Below are positions 1 to 11,972 of a DNA stretch of 64,000 nucleotides, in pieces. The first letter of the stretch is position 1; each line of letters starts with the position of its first letter. This DNA comes from Eumeta japonica (Eukaryota > Arthropoda > Insecta > Lepidoptera > Psychidae). Location of the stretch: assembly GCA_005406025.1 (NCBI GenBank), contig BGZK01001397.1, forward strand, positions 1 to 64,000. The letters are read 5' to 3'. The notes below the pieces were generated by a model that was given only the letters and a program-made list of their open reading frames with translations, was not told where the DNA came from and ran no database searches. A program made the translations under genes and the position numbers.

Positions 1-956
1 AAATGATACTTTGTAAAATATTTTATATTAAATATTATTACGTGTCTCAAACGTGTTACTTCATTTACATACAGTTTTCATTTTCAAAAACGAAACATTT
101 TTCAGTCAACATAATTTTCAACTTAAAAGGACTTTGCCCTAGTTTATATATATATATATATTTAGTGATCTCTAATGATTTTGTATTTTATTTATATAAT
201 AAAATAAAAATATGAGGACAGTGATGTAAGATTAAATACCCTTCCAGATATGAGTGTTTGGAAAATTTAGGAAGGATTCAATTTGATTACCTGTTTTATT
301 AGATTATTTTCCACAGCGATTTGTTAATTTGTAATAGTGTTACACCGTACTGGTAGGTACACACTACAGAATACAGATACTGAGCCAGTTGTGTACAACC
401 TTACACAACTGTTTCAAGCACATAATTAAAATGTCATTGTATGTTAGAATTCTTTGGATGCCGACTAAATAAAATTTTATTTCAATTTATCACATGATGA
501 TATTGAGCTATTTGCACACTACTAAAGTGATGAGTTAAATAGATATGTCAGACTTATCATAAAAATATCTGTGCACGTTAGAACCCTTTGGATAGTTACT
601 ATAAAAATATTATTGGAAATTGTTACCTGTATTACTTTAATGCAAATAAAATAGAAAATAGGTAGATATGACACGAGAGCTACACCGAAATAATCGGGAA
701 TCAAGTATTTTAAATTGAGTCAGAATATATATATTTTTTTTTTGTTACGTATATACTGGCCATTTGGAATCGTAATGATATGTACAAATGATTAAAAAAA
801 GAATATTTCATTTTAATGTCACAAGTCGATAATAAAATGGATCTCACGCGTGAAAATTTCTGTGCCATATTATCAGAAACTTTGCAAAGGATTATTTCCA
901 GATAAGTTTCTGAGTTTGTAATTTGAAACACCCAGTCAAACGACAAATACCGCTGG
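1..956. other. AT-rich intergenic, nothing recognised
   Basis: Low-complexity A/T-rich DNA with a short TA run near 150. Open frames here are short and show no protein-like composition. Confidence 0.6.
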
Positions 957-1440
957 TATGCAGGGTTCCAACAAGATAAGTACTCTCGCAGCGTCGTACC
1001 TTCTTCAGGTTGACCAAAAACAGTGGCAATGCCTGAAAACGTTGCTGCTGTATAAAAAGTTATACAAGATGATCAACATGCAACAGATGAGCAGATTTGA
1101 ATAACTATGGGTATTGGATTGATTGCAATTCATACTATTTTGCATAATGAACCTGATGTCAGATCCCATTGGATACCGTATAATTTGTCTGAAGAGCAAA
1201 AAGCAACTCGTGTTAATTGGCGCCGGTCTACATTGCAACGCTTTAATGGAAAGACATCCAAAACCGTTTATGACATCGTCCCAGGTGACGAATCATGGAT
1301 TTATTTATATCAAGCTGAAAGAAAACACCGATCGGCAATTTAGGTCATTAAAGACGAGTTCAAACCAACAAAAGTAGTACATTCTCAAAGCGTGTTTAAG
1401 AAATTAATCGCTTTGTTTTGTGTGTAAAAGAAAACTACTG
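957..1440 (+). pseudogene. mariner transposase N-terminal and middle fragment
   Basis: Tc1/mariner-type DDD transposase remnant. In frame with stops: PKTVAMPENVAAV, then the mariner linker WIPYNLSEEQKATRVNW, then the catalytic-region GDESWIYLY, then DEFKPTKVVHSQSV after a frameshift. Stops and shifts make it inactive. It resembles the cecropia/mellifera-type mariners. It stops before the second catalytic aspartate; the missing half appears inverted next door. Confidence 0.8.
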
Positions 1441-1522
1441 GCACTAAAAACTGCAGGCTACCTTATAGCACATCGAAATTAACGAGAATAAAAAGAACAA
1501 GATACAGGACGTAATGAAACTA

Positions 1523-2040
1523 TTTATTTATTGTTTCTAGTAGTAATCTCCATTACAATACATGCACTTTTGCATTCAATAAAACCAATAATTGAAACAG
1601 AAATTCCAGTCTGAAGTTGAAGGTGACAAAAAGGCCGCTTTGTTAGCTTTTATTGCTGCTTCTGGGTCTTCAAACCGTTGACGACGCATTAAGTTTTTCA
1701 TTTTAGAAAATAGAAAGAAATCATGGGGATTCAGGTCAAGACTGTACGGTGAATAGGTCAAAAATTTAACATTCTCCTGCCTCAAAAAGTGTTTTATGAG
1801 CGGCGTGAGAGCTCGCGTACGATGTAAGATGATGCAGTGTTTCGGGTTATCTGTGAAAGGTCGGCTGTCGTTTCTGGCAAACAAACCCTGGTGTACCAAT
1901 TGACGATGACTGTTCTACGTTCTTGTAATGGAATTGTGAAAAATTGTCCTTCTTTTTATCGAAAAAAAATTACTCTTCTGATGCATTCCTCTTTCAAAAT
2001 ATTAGACCACATCTCATATAAATATATTTTTTGATATCCA
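1523..2040 (-). pseudogene. mariner transposase C-terminal fragment
   Basis: Minus-strand remnant with TIPLQERRTV, NWYTRVCLPE, a degraded HHDNA-like stretch, then YSPYSLDLNPHDFFLFSKMK (mariner YSPDLAPCDFFLF, with catalytic-site substitutions) and the C-terminal NYWFY followed by MQKCMYCNGDYY. Stops are present. It covers just the part absent from the adjacent plus-strand fragment. Confidence 0.85.
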
Positions 2041-2833
2041 TCTTGTGCTGTTTATCAAAAAATATTATTTCCCGTGGAGGAAAAATTTTTCGCACCCTTT
2101 CTTAATACCTTGTCTAAAAATATCTGTTAAGAATTAAGATTGCTTAGATCTACCGAAACGCGTATAATCATAAAAATAATCATTCGTGTCGAGGATCTGT
2201 AAGGTATTCATTAGAGGACCGAAAAAGATTTGTTGTAGCGTCACAGAGCAGAAGGGAGGGCACAAAAATTCATAAATTTAGCGTGACTTATTTATTAGCG
2301 GGTGGCCCTTAATTCAACGGATTTCAAAAGCGGGCCCATCCGAAGTAAACGCTATAGATTTACGACATAAAGACTGAAATGGCAACATTTGCAAAACGAC
2401 TTTGTCTGATGTAGTTTGTAAATCGCGAGAATCCGTCAGCGTCTCTAACAGGCTACATTAAGAAAATTAACGCTTTACTTAGAGCTCGCACTTACCTTGG
2501 AAATTCGGCAAATTCGGCGTAAGTGCCGGGGACGGGGTTCGCCGCACCACGGCTAATGCGACATCGGATAGCTGGCTTCAGACGTCTGACGTCTCGCTGC
2601 CTAATATTACATTAATTTGAACCTGCTATTGATACCTTACCGATTTATTTCAATTATTAAGCATACATTTTCATAATACTTTTTTTTTGGAAATTTGTCA
2701 TTGAGAGTTGTAACCCTTTTTCTGTGTGTTCAAAGTGAACAAAGACCTTTGCAAACGTTTCCTATTATTTGAGTAAGAAACAAAATATTTCACATATTAC
2801 AAATTGTACTTATGACTCAGTAAGACTTTAAAT
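2041..2833. other. intergenic with a GC-rich patch
   Basis: No gene. About 2440-2600 is GC-richer (GGGGACGGGGTTCG and ACGTCTGACGTC motifs) than its surroundings and may be one of the non-coding islands described in the findings. Confidence 0.4.
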
Positions 2834-3158
2834 CAAGAGTTCCCAACCAGTGTGGCGCTCCTGCCAAGAAGGGCGTGAAGAGATGTCAAAGGGGACGCGT
2901 TTGCATTTTTGAAAGAAAAAATAATTTGGCGCGTAAATTAAGCAATAAGATAATATCACAGTCGGTCACTGTTTCAAAACTCGACGTCGTCAGTCTCTAG
3001 CGCTAACAAGTTTCGACATTTTGTATAATTTTGAATTAAAATAAATGTAAGTCCTTTAAATAATGTGCGTTTTTTTCGTAATATAAGATTGAAAGGGGGC
3101 ATGAAAATATTGTTAGAAATCCAGGGAGGCTCAGCAAAAGAAAGGTTGGGAAACTCTG
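2834..3158. mobile_element. hAT-type MITE with 8-bp target duplication
   Basis: 325-bp non-autonomous element. Ends are CAAGAGTTCCCAACC and, inverted, CAGAGTTTCCCAACC, the style of hAT terminal repeats. It is flanked by a perfect 8-bp duplication CTTTAAAT at 2826-2833 and 3159-3166. The open frames inside (2974-3247) are chance. Confidence 0.85.
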
Positions 3159-3166
3159 CTTTAAAT

Positions 3167-5239
3167 GATAGTTTGTTAGATTTTTTTTGCAATATGAAAG
3201 TAGACAATAATACTTTCATATCACAAAATATTATAGTAAAAATCTAAACTGATATACCACCAATTACAAGTCTGTAATTATAACTATTAAGTAAGTACGT
3301 AATTGATGTAACACGGATTGCGTGTTAGAAGCTATGATATTTCGGCGTGACTAAAAAGATTAAAATTTACATGTGTGATGAAAATTCATACCAGTTGTAC
3401 CAGTGACGTTGCGAGTGTATACTATATTAAAAAACAACTATATTCACATACGTACAGGCACGCACGCATGCACGCACACGCACAGGCACACATACGTATA
3501 TATTCCTATGTACAACTAACAAGACAACATATATTTTTTCCATCACGTATATATTATTAAGTATTAAAATGTATATTAGGCAATCCTTCTAACATATAGC
3601 CGATAACAATTTACAATATAACTAACGAACTAGGCTACCGAAAGAACTTAAACTTTCATTCCTGGGTTCGTGAGCGAACTTGGTCGATCAAAGATACAAA
3701 GTTAAACAGATCTATACGTATGTTAATATTTTTTTACGGCACTGTTTTGCAATAAAAATTGACCACCAAATTTCTCCATATTTCTTTCGTTATTTTTAAC
3801 GTATTATATGAATATGGTAATGTATAATTATTTGTTAGCACTATATTACTTCTAGGATTTACTAAATGGTTGTCCGAAATTTAAAGGGTCATTCTAAATA
3901 TGACTTAATAAAACGGTACTCCGCTTAATGAGGTTGTTGAGTTTTATTTCTTTATTAGTACCGGCTTGTCACCTGGCGTGTCTTAAAATTTCTATATTTT
4001 TGTACTTCAGTGACAGATAGGCACACGCAATAATATTATATTGAGACTGATAACGCAATACCCTTCGTTGCCACAGTCGAGTAAAAACACGAGTAGCCTC
4101 ATAACTTTATTAATCAGCCTCTTGAAATTGATCCAAATATACGTTTAATTTTACTTATTTTTATATTGCATATTTAAATACAATACAAATTTATGTCTAT
4201 AACGCTATCATGTCGTAGCTAATAAGGCTTTGCGCAAGGAAAGTAAAGTTCTCCTTTTTACGATAATTTTCTTCGCGGGTCTGGGGACTTGAATGCCTAC
4301 TTTGCCGGAAAAATTAGCTTACAAACGTTTTATTAAACTGCAAACTGTTACTAGATTTTCTCACTCGCCAGAAAGTTTTAATCATGATGTTCACGTCATA
4401 GTATAGCATTTCCTAAAACATGTTAATAACTATTTTACAATTATATTAAAATACAGATACGGGTCGTTTATTATTTGTTGATTTTATACAAGTTCCTTTT
4501 TGAATACCAAAAATATTTTTTTATCAAATATCTTAACGAACTTCCATTAGGAAATATTATAATAATATTTAGTATAATATTTTAATTTCTTAACACATGT
4601 TTTTTAAAATCCCTTTAGTACCTAATGCCAGTCCGGCGCTTTTAATACACAATGTGGTATTGCTACGAAATGACTCTATTAGTTGTTCGAAAAATGTGAT
4701 TGAGTGAAAAAAAAAACACGCAGAAAAATAAAAGCACATGTATTCAACAATACTGAGATATAATAATTTGGTACGGGGCTACTGTAATACTTTTGGAGTC
4801 AACCTGTAAGTACGGTGATGGTAAAAATGATGTGCATATGCGGCAGGTTGGGTGGAGGGGGGTTGTTTACATTTTAAAAATAAGTAATATAGGGTAATAC
4901 TCTCAAACATTTTTTAAGGGAATTAATATGTATTTTTAATTATTTAACTTATCAGCAGTTAGCTGCAATATTTTATATAGCCGTATAACAGTCAAATACT
5001 TTTTTCTCGAAACTGCCATTGTGGTGCACGCCCCACTTGCTATTGTATTCTTTTTAATCAAATAGAAATAGGGTACGTATGTCGAAGGGTATACACGAAA
5101 ATATCGGCGCGTCGTACCCTCAAAATTAATATGTCACGCCGCCGATCCAACTTCTTTACCGCTGTCGCATTCAAGTCCCCCGACGGACGCTAAGTCACTA
5201 TATGATCCCGATAATTTCAAATTTGTACGCAACAACAAT
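3167..5239. other. AT-rich intergenic, nothing recognised
   Basis: No gene. There is a CA/CG-rich simple stretch at about 3455-3500 and otherwise unremarkable AT-rich DNA. Confidence 0.5.
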
Positions 5240-5620
5240 ATAATTAGAACATTAAATCGCGCCCGGCCATACCGGCGCAGGGAGCGGAACGGGGCCCGCC
5301 GGCTGCCGGCTCCCGGCGGGCTATCGCTTAAACTAAGTGCCTATAATTCGCAGGAGTTTACCCTCGCCCACCTCGAGGGAATCGCGCTTCGCCGCTTGAA
5401 ATATTTCTTGTACAGATAGTTCTCGGCCGTTGCGGTGATTTCGACCAGGATATAACGTTCGTACGAGAGCCGTTCGCGCCGCGTTCCCGAAGTGGACGCT
5501 CGGATGGTTCAGCTCGTGACGTATATGCGATATCGTCGATGTGACGTTGGTGAACGTCCTTCAAAGGCGGGATACGGGCGTTGAAAACATAAATAATGTC
5601 GGTTCGGAAACGGGACACTT
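5240..5620. other. GC-rich non-coding island
   Basis: Sharp GC rise (GCCCGGCCATACCGGCGCAGG, GGGGCCCGCCGGCTGCCGG) in AT-rich DNA. The minus-strand open frame 5358-5618 is Arg-rich with no recognisable domain and I treat it as chance. Confidence 0.4.
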
Positions 5621-5746
5621 AATGAAATGTGTTTGAATTCATGGTGTGAATGAACTTCGTCTTTCTTACGATTTACTTTCGAACGGATTTTCTAAATGAA
5701 TACGTATTCCGATAGCGTACTATATCGTTTCGTGAAAAATATAACC

Positions 5747-6057
5747 AAATAAATATAGTTTAAAAAACTAAAAAACACGCTTTGATGATCACATCGAACT
5801 AAAAAACGAAAAATAATTCTTAATATAGGCAGAAAATATAAATGAACGAAAAAAGATTAGTATTATTGTGAAAAAAGCGTGGGGTGCTTTGTGCCATATT
5901 TTTTTCACTTATCAAGCACCCCACGCTTTTTTCACAATAATACTAATCTTTTTTCGTTCATTTATATTTTCTGCCTATATTAAGAATTATTTTTCGTTTT
6001 TTAGTTCGATGTGATCATCAAAGCGTGTTTTTTAGTTTTTTTAAACTATATTTATTT
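5747..6057. repeat. 143-bp near-perfect palindrome (long hairpin)
   Basis: Left arm 5747-5889 and right arm 5914-6057 are reverse complements. The only difference I see is one extra A/T in a homopolymer. They are separated by a 24-nt loop. No target duplication or coding sequence is evident, and the flanks are different unique sequence. Confidence 0.95.
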
Positions 6058-7238
6058 TCCACTTTTTCAGAATTACAAATTTAAAATTGTTATTGGAATT
6101 AAATATTACAAATTATGTTTACCAATGATTAATAATTATTTCAGGCATTGATGCAATATATACTCTTGAAGATTACATATTACCTTACACATCGCTTCTA
6201 TTCTTCACAGTGAAGTCTTCTTGCCCGATATCCGAAGTTACAGCTTTACATGAATTTACGTCTTTATATCCAGACCCTTTACAGATTGAAAGAATGGATC
6301 GAGTTACATGTTCCAGGAAATATGGCGTCGCACTCGCGGCCCCTGTATCTCAACCTAAATCTCTTCTCGAATCTATGCCTTATGTTTATTAATAAGGAAA
6401 TGTAACAGAACGTTCCGAGCGCCACTAGTAGGTTTACCATTAAAAGTAGGCTATTCAATTTATGATATCTGTTATTTATCAGGGTTAATATAGTAACTTA
6501 TGGACATTGTTTTGTTAAGGGCCAGAAAGTGCTTTCGAATAGAAGTCGCTTACTAATCGCTGTGTCAATTAAATAACTTCACGTGACTTCCAGATTAGAT
6601 CAAGTTCATAACATAATTGGTACGTGGCATAACATGATTTTTAAATTGTGTAGTTTGTGAAACATATAAATGATTGGGAACTGAAATACATTTTAGTGTT
6701 TTACAAAGTATTTTTCACGCTATTCTATGCACTTTTGCTCTGAATCGAAAATGGATAAACCACGACTTCGGTACCTTCGCTATATGGAATACAGATTCTC
6801 TAATTCGAATCAATTTGCATTTATCCATGAAAATAAAAAACCCTGAGCTAATGATCATAACCGAGCCTCTACTAATAAAACGTAATCTAGGTTATCGTTA
6901 AACTGCTGTACAATTGGTGGCGATAGCGACTACTTCTGCCACCAAATCGTTTCCTAAAAGCCTTCTTATTGTATTGTCACTAACAGTCATACTACGATTT
7001 TTGTCCCTAAGTTGAAGAACAGGTACATACAAATGTCTATTAGGTTTACTTTTAAAAGAACGTATCTCTAAGTGTCGCTGGATTAGACTCTTCAAACCAC
7101 TAAATAATAAACTGAAATTGAGTCTATTATCTACCACACGTTACTTTTTGAAGTGAAAACATCCTTAGCGCCGTTGTGATGTGAAACTCGATGAAACGAA
7201 AAAGCGACAGTCAAACGAGACAAATATGTACATCTATA
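6058..7238. other. AT-rich intergenic, nothing recognised
   Basis: Contains short open frames at 6210-6392 (+) and 6898-7137 (-) with no family I recognise. Neither has a supporting context. Confidence 0.4.
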
Positions 7239-7518
7239 GAATTTAACCTGCGAGAGAATGAGATAGAATATATGATGAAACAGAGTACCGGCGAGAGAAT
7301 GAGATAAAATATGAGATGAGATACAATGCGAGCAAACAAGATATTTGTGTGCCTGTATTCGCCTGTGTATTTTCATTTGTCAAAATTGAAAACAGCAAGT
7401 CTAAATAATAAAACCTAAAATAAATTTTAAACTCGATACCGATATTCAAATAAACATATCCTACAATCGTCCCATGCCTGATACCGCATTCGTCTCATTC
7501 TCTCGCAGTTTAATTCTC
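7239..7518. mobile_element. inverted-repeat element (MITE-like), 280 bp
   Basis: The left end AGAATTTAACCTGCGAGAG matches the inverted right end AGAATTAAACTGCGAGAGAA; both continue with AATGAGA. Inside, a CGAGAGAATGAGATA block is directly repeated at about 7272. No clear target duplication. A related fragment (AAGAGAATGAGATGAATATA) occurs near 31712. Confidence 0.5.
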
Positions 7519-8009
7519 TGAAGGTTTCATTTCTAACGCGTGTGAACCGCACACATTTATTTTTTATGATTATTATTGTTTTCTCTTTTTTGATTAGCAA
7601 TTTACAGTCTAAAAAAAAATAAATTAAAGTTTTGTTGTTTGTTTAATTTTATTCAATCTTGTTCTTGACTTCAGGTTCAATTTCACTGTTGGATCCAATC
7701 CCATCCCGTTCTAGAATCCAATCCTAGTCCTACTATCAATTTCATTTCTAGTTACTAGTAAATTAAATAATAACATAATAATAACTGTTGAAGAACCGAT
7801 CACCATCTTAGCCACATAGTATACAAGCTGATTGACCTGGCCATTCATAGTTAGACCCTTCTCGATAACCTTTGGTTTTCGTCGTGCGCAGAAATTTTCC
7901 CTCAACCTATCGCACAGCCACCGCCACAGACAATGACATGTAATTGTTATCGCTTTGTGGAATAGTAAGGGCAATTAAAATGGAAAAATTGATAACTCAG
8001 AATGCGTTT

Positions 8010-8350
8010 TTACTTAAAGTGGTAACGTTGAACAAGAAAATGTTTCTTTATTTTTGGGAAGACAAAGAGAAACATCAAAACTCAAATCGCCTGGATTTGC
8101 AGATTTCAAGAAATTTACACGTTTTACTGAACCATTCTTCAATTGCTTTCGAACGGTGTGTAAGTTTGCGTTATCATCGTGAACGACGATCCGTAATTTC
8201 AGGATGATTTTTCGAAACTTGCAAACACTTTTAGCGAACAGACTGCAACATATCACTGTACGTCTGCTTTCTTACGATCTTCAAATTCAAACGAGACAAC
8301 ATGGCCAGTCGTCGTTACAAGTAAAATCAGAGTTTTCTTGGAACTGCTTC
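8010..8350 (-). pseudogene. mariner transposase remnant
   Basis: Minus strand: TTGHVVSFEFEDRKKADVQ aligns with the mariner TGHVATVPLE-RKTV segment, then Y-V-A-V-C-S-L-K-V-F (mariner WYTTVCLPKVF), then KLRIVVHDDNANLHT (mariner HHDNASSHT, second catalytic Asp region). In-frame stops and drift. The N-terminal half is not visible. Confidence 0.65.
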
Positions 8351-9779
8351 GAGATCTAATAAATTTCATCGGTTTTGGTTTATCTTAAAAGACCGAAGTG
8401 GTCGACTGCAGCTTGGACCCGACATCATAAGCATAAATCAATAATCACCATCACTGAAGATGACATAGACATGTTTTGACTCATCTTACTTGAAAGTGTT
8501 GGAGAGTTCTACAACACCATCTAATATGGATCTTTTGTGACTTCGATAAGTAGATACGGAATCCACAAAAAACACTTTGCTTACATTCATCTTATTTATA
8601 AATTGTAGTCTCTGAAATACTTTCACATACCTTTATCTCACTCTGAGCCACATATGACTCAGACAGCAGACTCAGGCGTTCTTTGAGGATCAGCTGTCAT
8701 ACAGCGTCAGTGTTCTATTAGATGCCGGTGGTTTCTTAGGTTTCTCACTGAAATGAGTATGTTCATGTTGAAATTCTTCTATTTCAAGATTTCGATCCTT
8801 TATTACTAAAAGCAGAACCCAGGTCCATAAGGTAAATAAATCTTAATAATAAATCAAGTTAATTTTCTTCAAAAATCATAGAAATTTTTCTATAGACATA
8901 AGACAAACTTCTAAATTTAAAAAGTCGACATCGTTATGAGGTTCCAAATTTGAAGTTTATGGAATATATGAAAATAACAAGAACGAAAACGCATGCCAAT
9001 ATGTTTGGCATTATGATATAAATATACTTATATGTGTGATACACAAACACGATACACCTACGTCCCCATCAAACATTTTCTTGTAATTATTTCAACACAA
9101 CAACCGAATTAAAATTACAAACAGCACTGCGAAATAATTACATTGAGCTGAAATACACTGCCTCTATTGTTACTTGTTAAAATTTCATATATCTTGACAG
9201 CAGTTCAAAAAAAATAACAACGTCCGCCAGAGTTATTAGCACTGTGTAACAAATGACATCTGCCAGAAGTTCCTTACATCCTGGCTGCAGAATCACGTGA
9301 AGAGTGCGGGTAATGGTATTAGTCTACATCACAAAAATGTGAAGCAAAAAGTGGCGTGTCTAATATTAGCTATGTACGAGCTTTGTGCATATTCCGACGA
9401 AGCGCGCATCTGGTTCAGATCATTTAACGTATTTGCATCGTTATTGCGAGGCGAGCATAAAGGGCTTAAGCAATGCTCGTCCACCAACAACCGTTAATAA
9501 TTTACGTAGGTTTATCTTGGTCGTAGCATTGAGGAGAAGTTGCATATTTATTACGTAATTGTTATTTGAATAAATTATGTTACAAAATTTCTAAATTATT
9601 GTTCAAGGCGAAGGCGATAAATATCGATATACAATATCTTCCATAAACACAGTAATAATTAAGTTCTTTTTTTAATGTGCACGTAAAACTAAACTAATAG
9701 AGGTAGTTCTGAAATAAATGTTTTAGTTGAAATCCGAATTGTTAACGTATTAATGAGCATTAACACCTAAAAGGGACAT
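8351..9779. other. intergenic, nothing recognised
   Basis: No gene found. Composition is slightly more balanced at 9230-9500, with an open frame at 9297-9497 of no known family. Confidence 0.4.
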
Positions 9780-9960
9780 TTCCAGCGGTTCTAGGCGACT
9801 AATTTATCGGTCCGCATTAACCCCAGGCCCAGCCGCAGGGCGGCGGCGGCTCGCTACGTGGCCGTTTTATTGGCGTCACTAATGAGTTGCTAATTCAATT
9901 TCATGGACACAACCCACGTCGGAACGGACAAATACTGCCCGCCCTGATCCTGTTCATCTT
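9780..9960. promoter_or_regulatory. GC-rich island with homeodomain-like sites (putative enhancer)
   Basis: CCAGGCCCAGCCGCAGGGCGG and GTTTTATTGGC, with several TAAT cores (ACTAATTTATC, CTAATGAG), in contrast to AT-rich flanks. Function is inferred from composition only. Confidence 0.3.
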
Positions 9961-10253
9961 TATATCTATCTACACGTTATCAAATCGCTTTAGCTAATGC
10001 TTCGTTATTTTTACACAGTGAAGAATCATCGAAAATTTTCTAAAAACGAATATTTTGAAAAATTACAGACCACTAATGCGCAGAAAAGTAAGAAACAGAA
10101 AACAGGCAATATTAAATTAACGCTTATATTCTATAATCGCAATAATTTACAAGCACTCAAAGGCCATTGTCGTTACACCAATAACATATTATTATAATGT
10201 GATAATATAAACTCATACTTATTTTGCAAAAACATAGGTTACGTTAAATTAGG

Positions 10254-10541
10254 TTAGATTAAAAGGTTAAACTCGTGCTTATTTTCCAAAAGGATAGGTA
10301 GATACCATAGTTTTCTACATGGCAAGAGAGATGTGCAAATCTCGTAATTTTTGAGTATATCACCTTTACTTGGCTGACCTCCATCGATTTTTATGCAAAC
10401 TGGAGGTGTTTTGTAGTTAAACATTTGCCTTTTCTTTAATTTGCTACCAATTTGATCTACATACGATTTTTTGAAGCTTTCTTTGCCGAGTCTTCCATCA
10501 TACACATTCTCTCTATGGATATTTTGTAAGTACATTATCAT
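10254..10541 (-). other. unrecognised 95-aa open frame
   Basis: Minus-strand frame with a protein-like central part (YDGRLGKESFKKSYVDQIG, CIKIDGGQPSKGDILKNYE). I do not recognise the family. No upstream exon, promoter or repeat copy was seen, so it may be a fragment of an uncharacterised transposon or chance. Confidence 0.25.
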
Positions 10542-10817
10542 TCTTCCTTCATAGTTTCGTCAAACTAGCACAACATATCTTCTTTCAAACTAGTTTTCTA
10601 ATATCACTATTCCCATATTTATCTTTCAAAGACAGTCCATACACTACTCAGCTATGATACATCCATTACATTGATTATATTTTCATATCTCTTTTGCTCT
10701 ACTCAACCTTCACTAACATACACGAGTGTAAAAACTATAAATAGATTATGAATGGCCATACGCACTTGTGACTTTTACTATTGCTACCACCACATCAGTA
10801 ACAATACAGAACTACTG

Positions 10818-11972
10818 AGGGTGTTTCATCTCTGTCACGTCAATTTCCATTTCCATAAATGAAATTCATCGCTTCTTTTCATACATGTTATAACTTGTTA
10901 CGACAATTCTCTAGTTGTATGATGAAAATACTCTTTTACTTTCTTTTAATAATACTGTATGTGTTAATTGACGGGGTTAAACGTTTTCATAGTAAAACTT
11001 ATAGATTGTCAAAAATATGAAATTTGTGTATTGTTAGGACATTAATGGAAACAAAAGTTTAAAGCAGCCGCAGCGGCAAGGAAAATATATAAAATATAAG
11101 GTGAAGATAGTCAAGGAGCGAACAGCACAGCGTTGGTTTAAAAGCTTTAACAGTGAAAATTTGACGCTGGCAGATCATCCGCGTTGTAGTTGCCCACCTG
11201 TACGGGATATTGAGACTGCAAAGGAAACGGTAGAAAACCCACCTAGTAACAGCAATACTGATTATCGGACACCCTTAGACCTTCTAAAGATACCATACAT
11301 TATCACTTAAAATTTTGGGTTAAAACCTATAAAAACTGCCGAATAGTGTCCCACTAATTAAACGAAATTCAAGACTAACTTCGAATAGACGTCTGGAAAC
11401 AGCTCCTTGCCCTGCTGAAAATGATAGTTTCATTAAACATTGTTACTTGCGATAAAAATGGATTTATCTAATTTACCAAACGTAGCATCAATGGTTAGAT
11501 AAAGAACAATTACCTGAATTCGTCGTCAAGAAAGGTCGATTCAAGCCGAAAATGTTATTATGTATCTGGTCTAAATACGAAAGTTTAATGTACTTTAAAA
11601 TAATTCCAGATGGTTGAACTATCACTGAGTAGATATATAGTGTACAGTTGACATGAATGCATAAGGTTTTGTCATAGAAATATGCAGGTCTATAAAACCG
11701 AAAACTGGTGATCTTACAACACGTTAATGCTAAATCACACACTAGCAAAATTTATTCGTGTAAAGAGACTTGAATCCCAAGATGTTGAAAATACAGTGCG
11801 GCAATTTTTTGCATACAAATCCAGGAAATGGTTTTACCAATGTCTCAGTAAGTTTGCTAAACATTGGGTTAAAATTATAGGCTATACTCGAAATATATAT
11901 AGCGTTTATTTTCTTATGATTATTTAATAAACAAAGTGAACATTAAAAACCGACAATGATCATGAGACACCT
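10818..11972 (+). mobile_element. degraded mariner element, copy A
   Basis: About 1.15 kb. Ends GGTGTTTCAT at 10819 and, inverted, GGTGTCTCAT at 11971 fit terminal repeats. The transposase is recognisable in pieces: ERTAQRWFKSFNSENLTL (helix-turn-helix region), SRLTSNRRLETAP, KWIYLI, QLPEFVVKKGRFKPK, KVLS-KYAG, VILQHVNAKSHTSK (catalytic D region) and DVENTVRQFFAYKSRKW near the C-terminus. Stops and frameshifts throughout. The same family recurs at 21861. Confidence 0.8.

Noticed and set aside
2974..3247. Two frames of 60-81 aa
   Set aside because: They lie within or across the hAT MITE and have no transposase motif.
7251..7320. Possible CRISPR-like direct repeats (GAGAGAATGAGATA)
   Set aside because: Only two direct copies inside an inverted-repeat element in a eukaryotic genome; no regular spacers.
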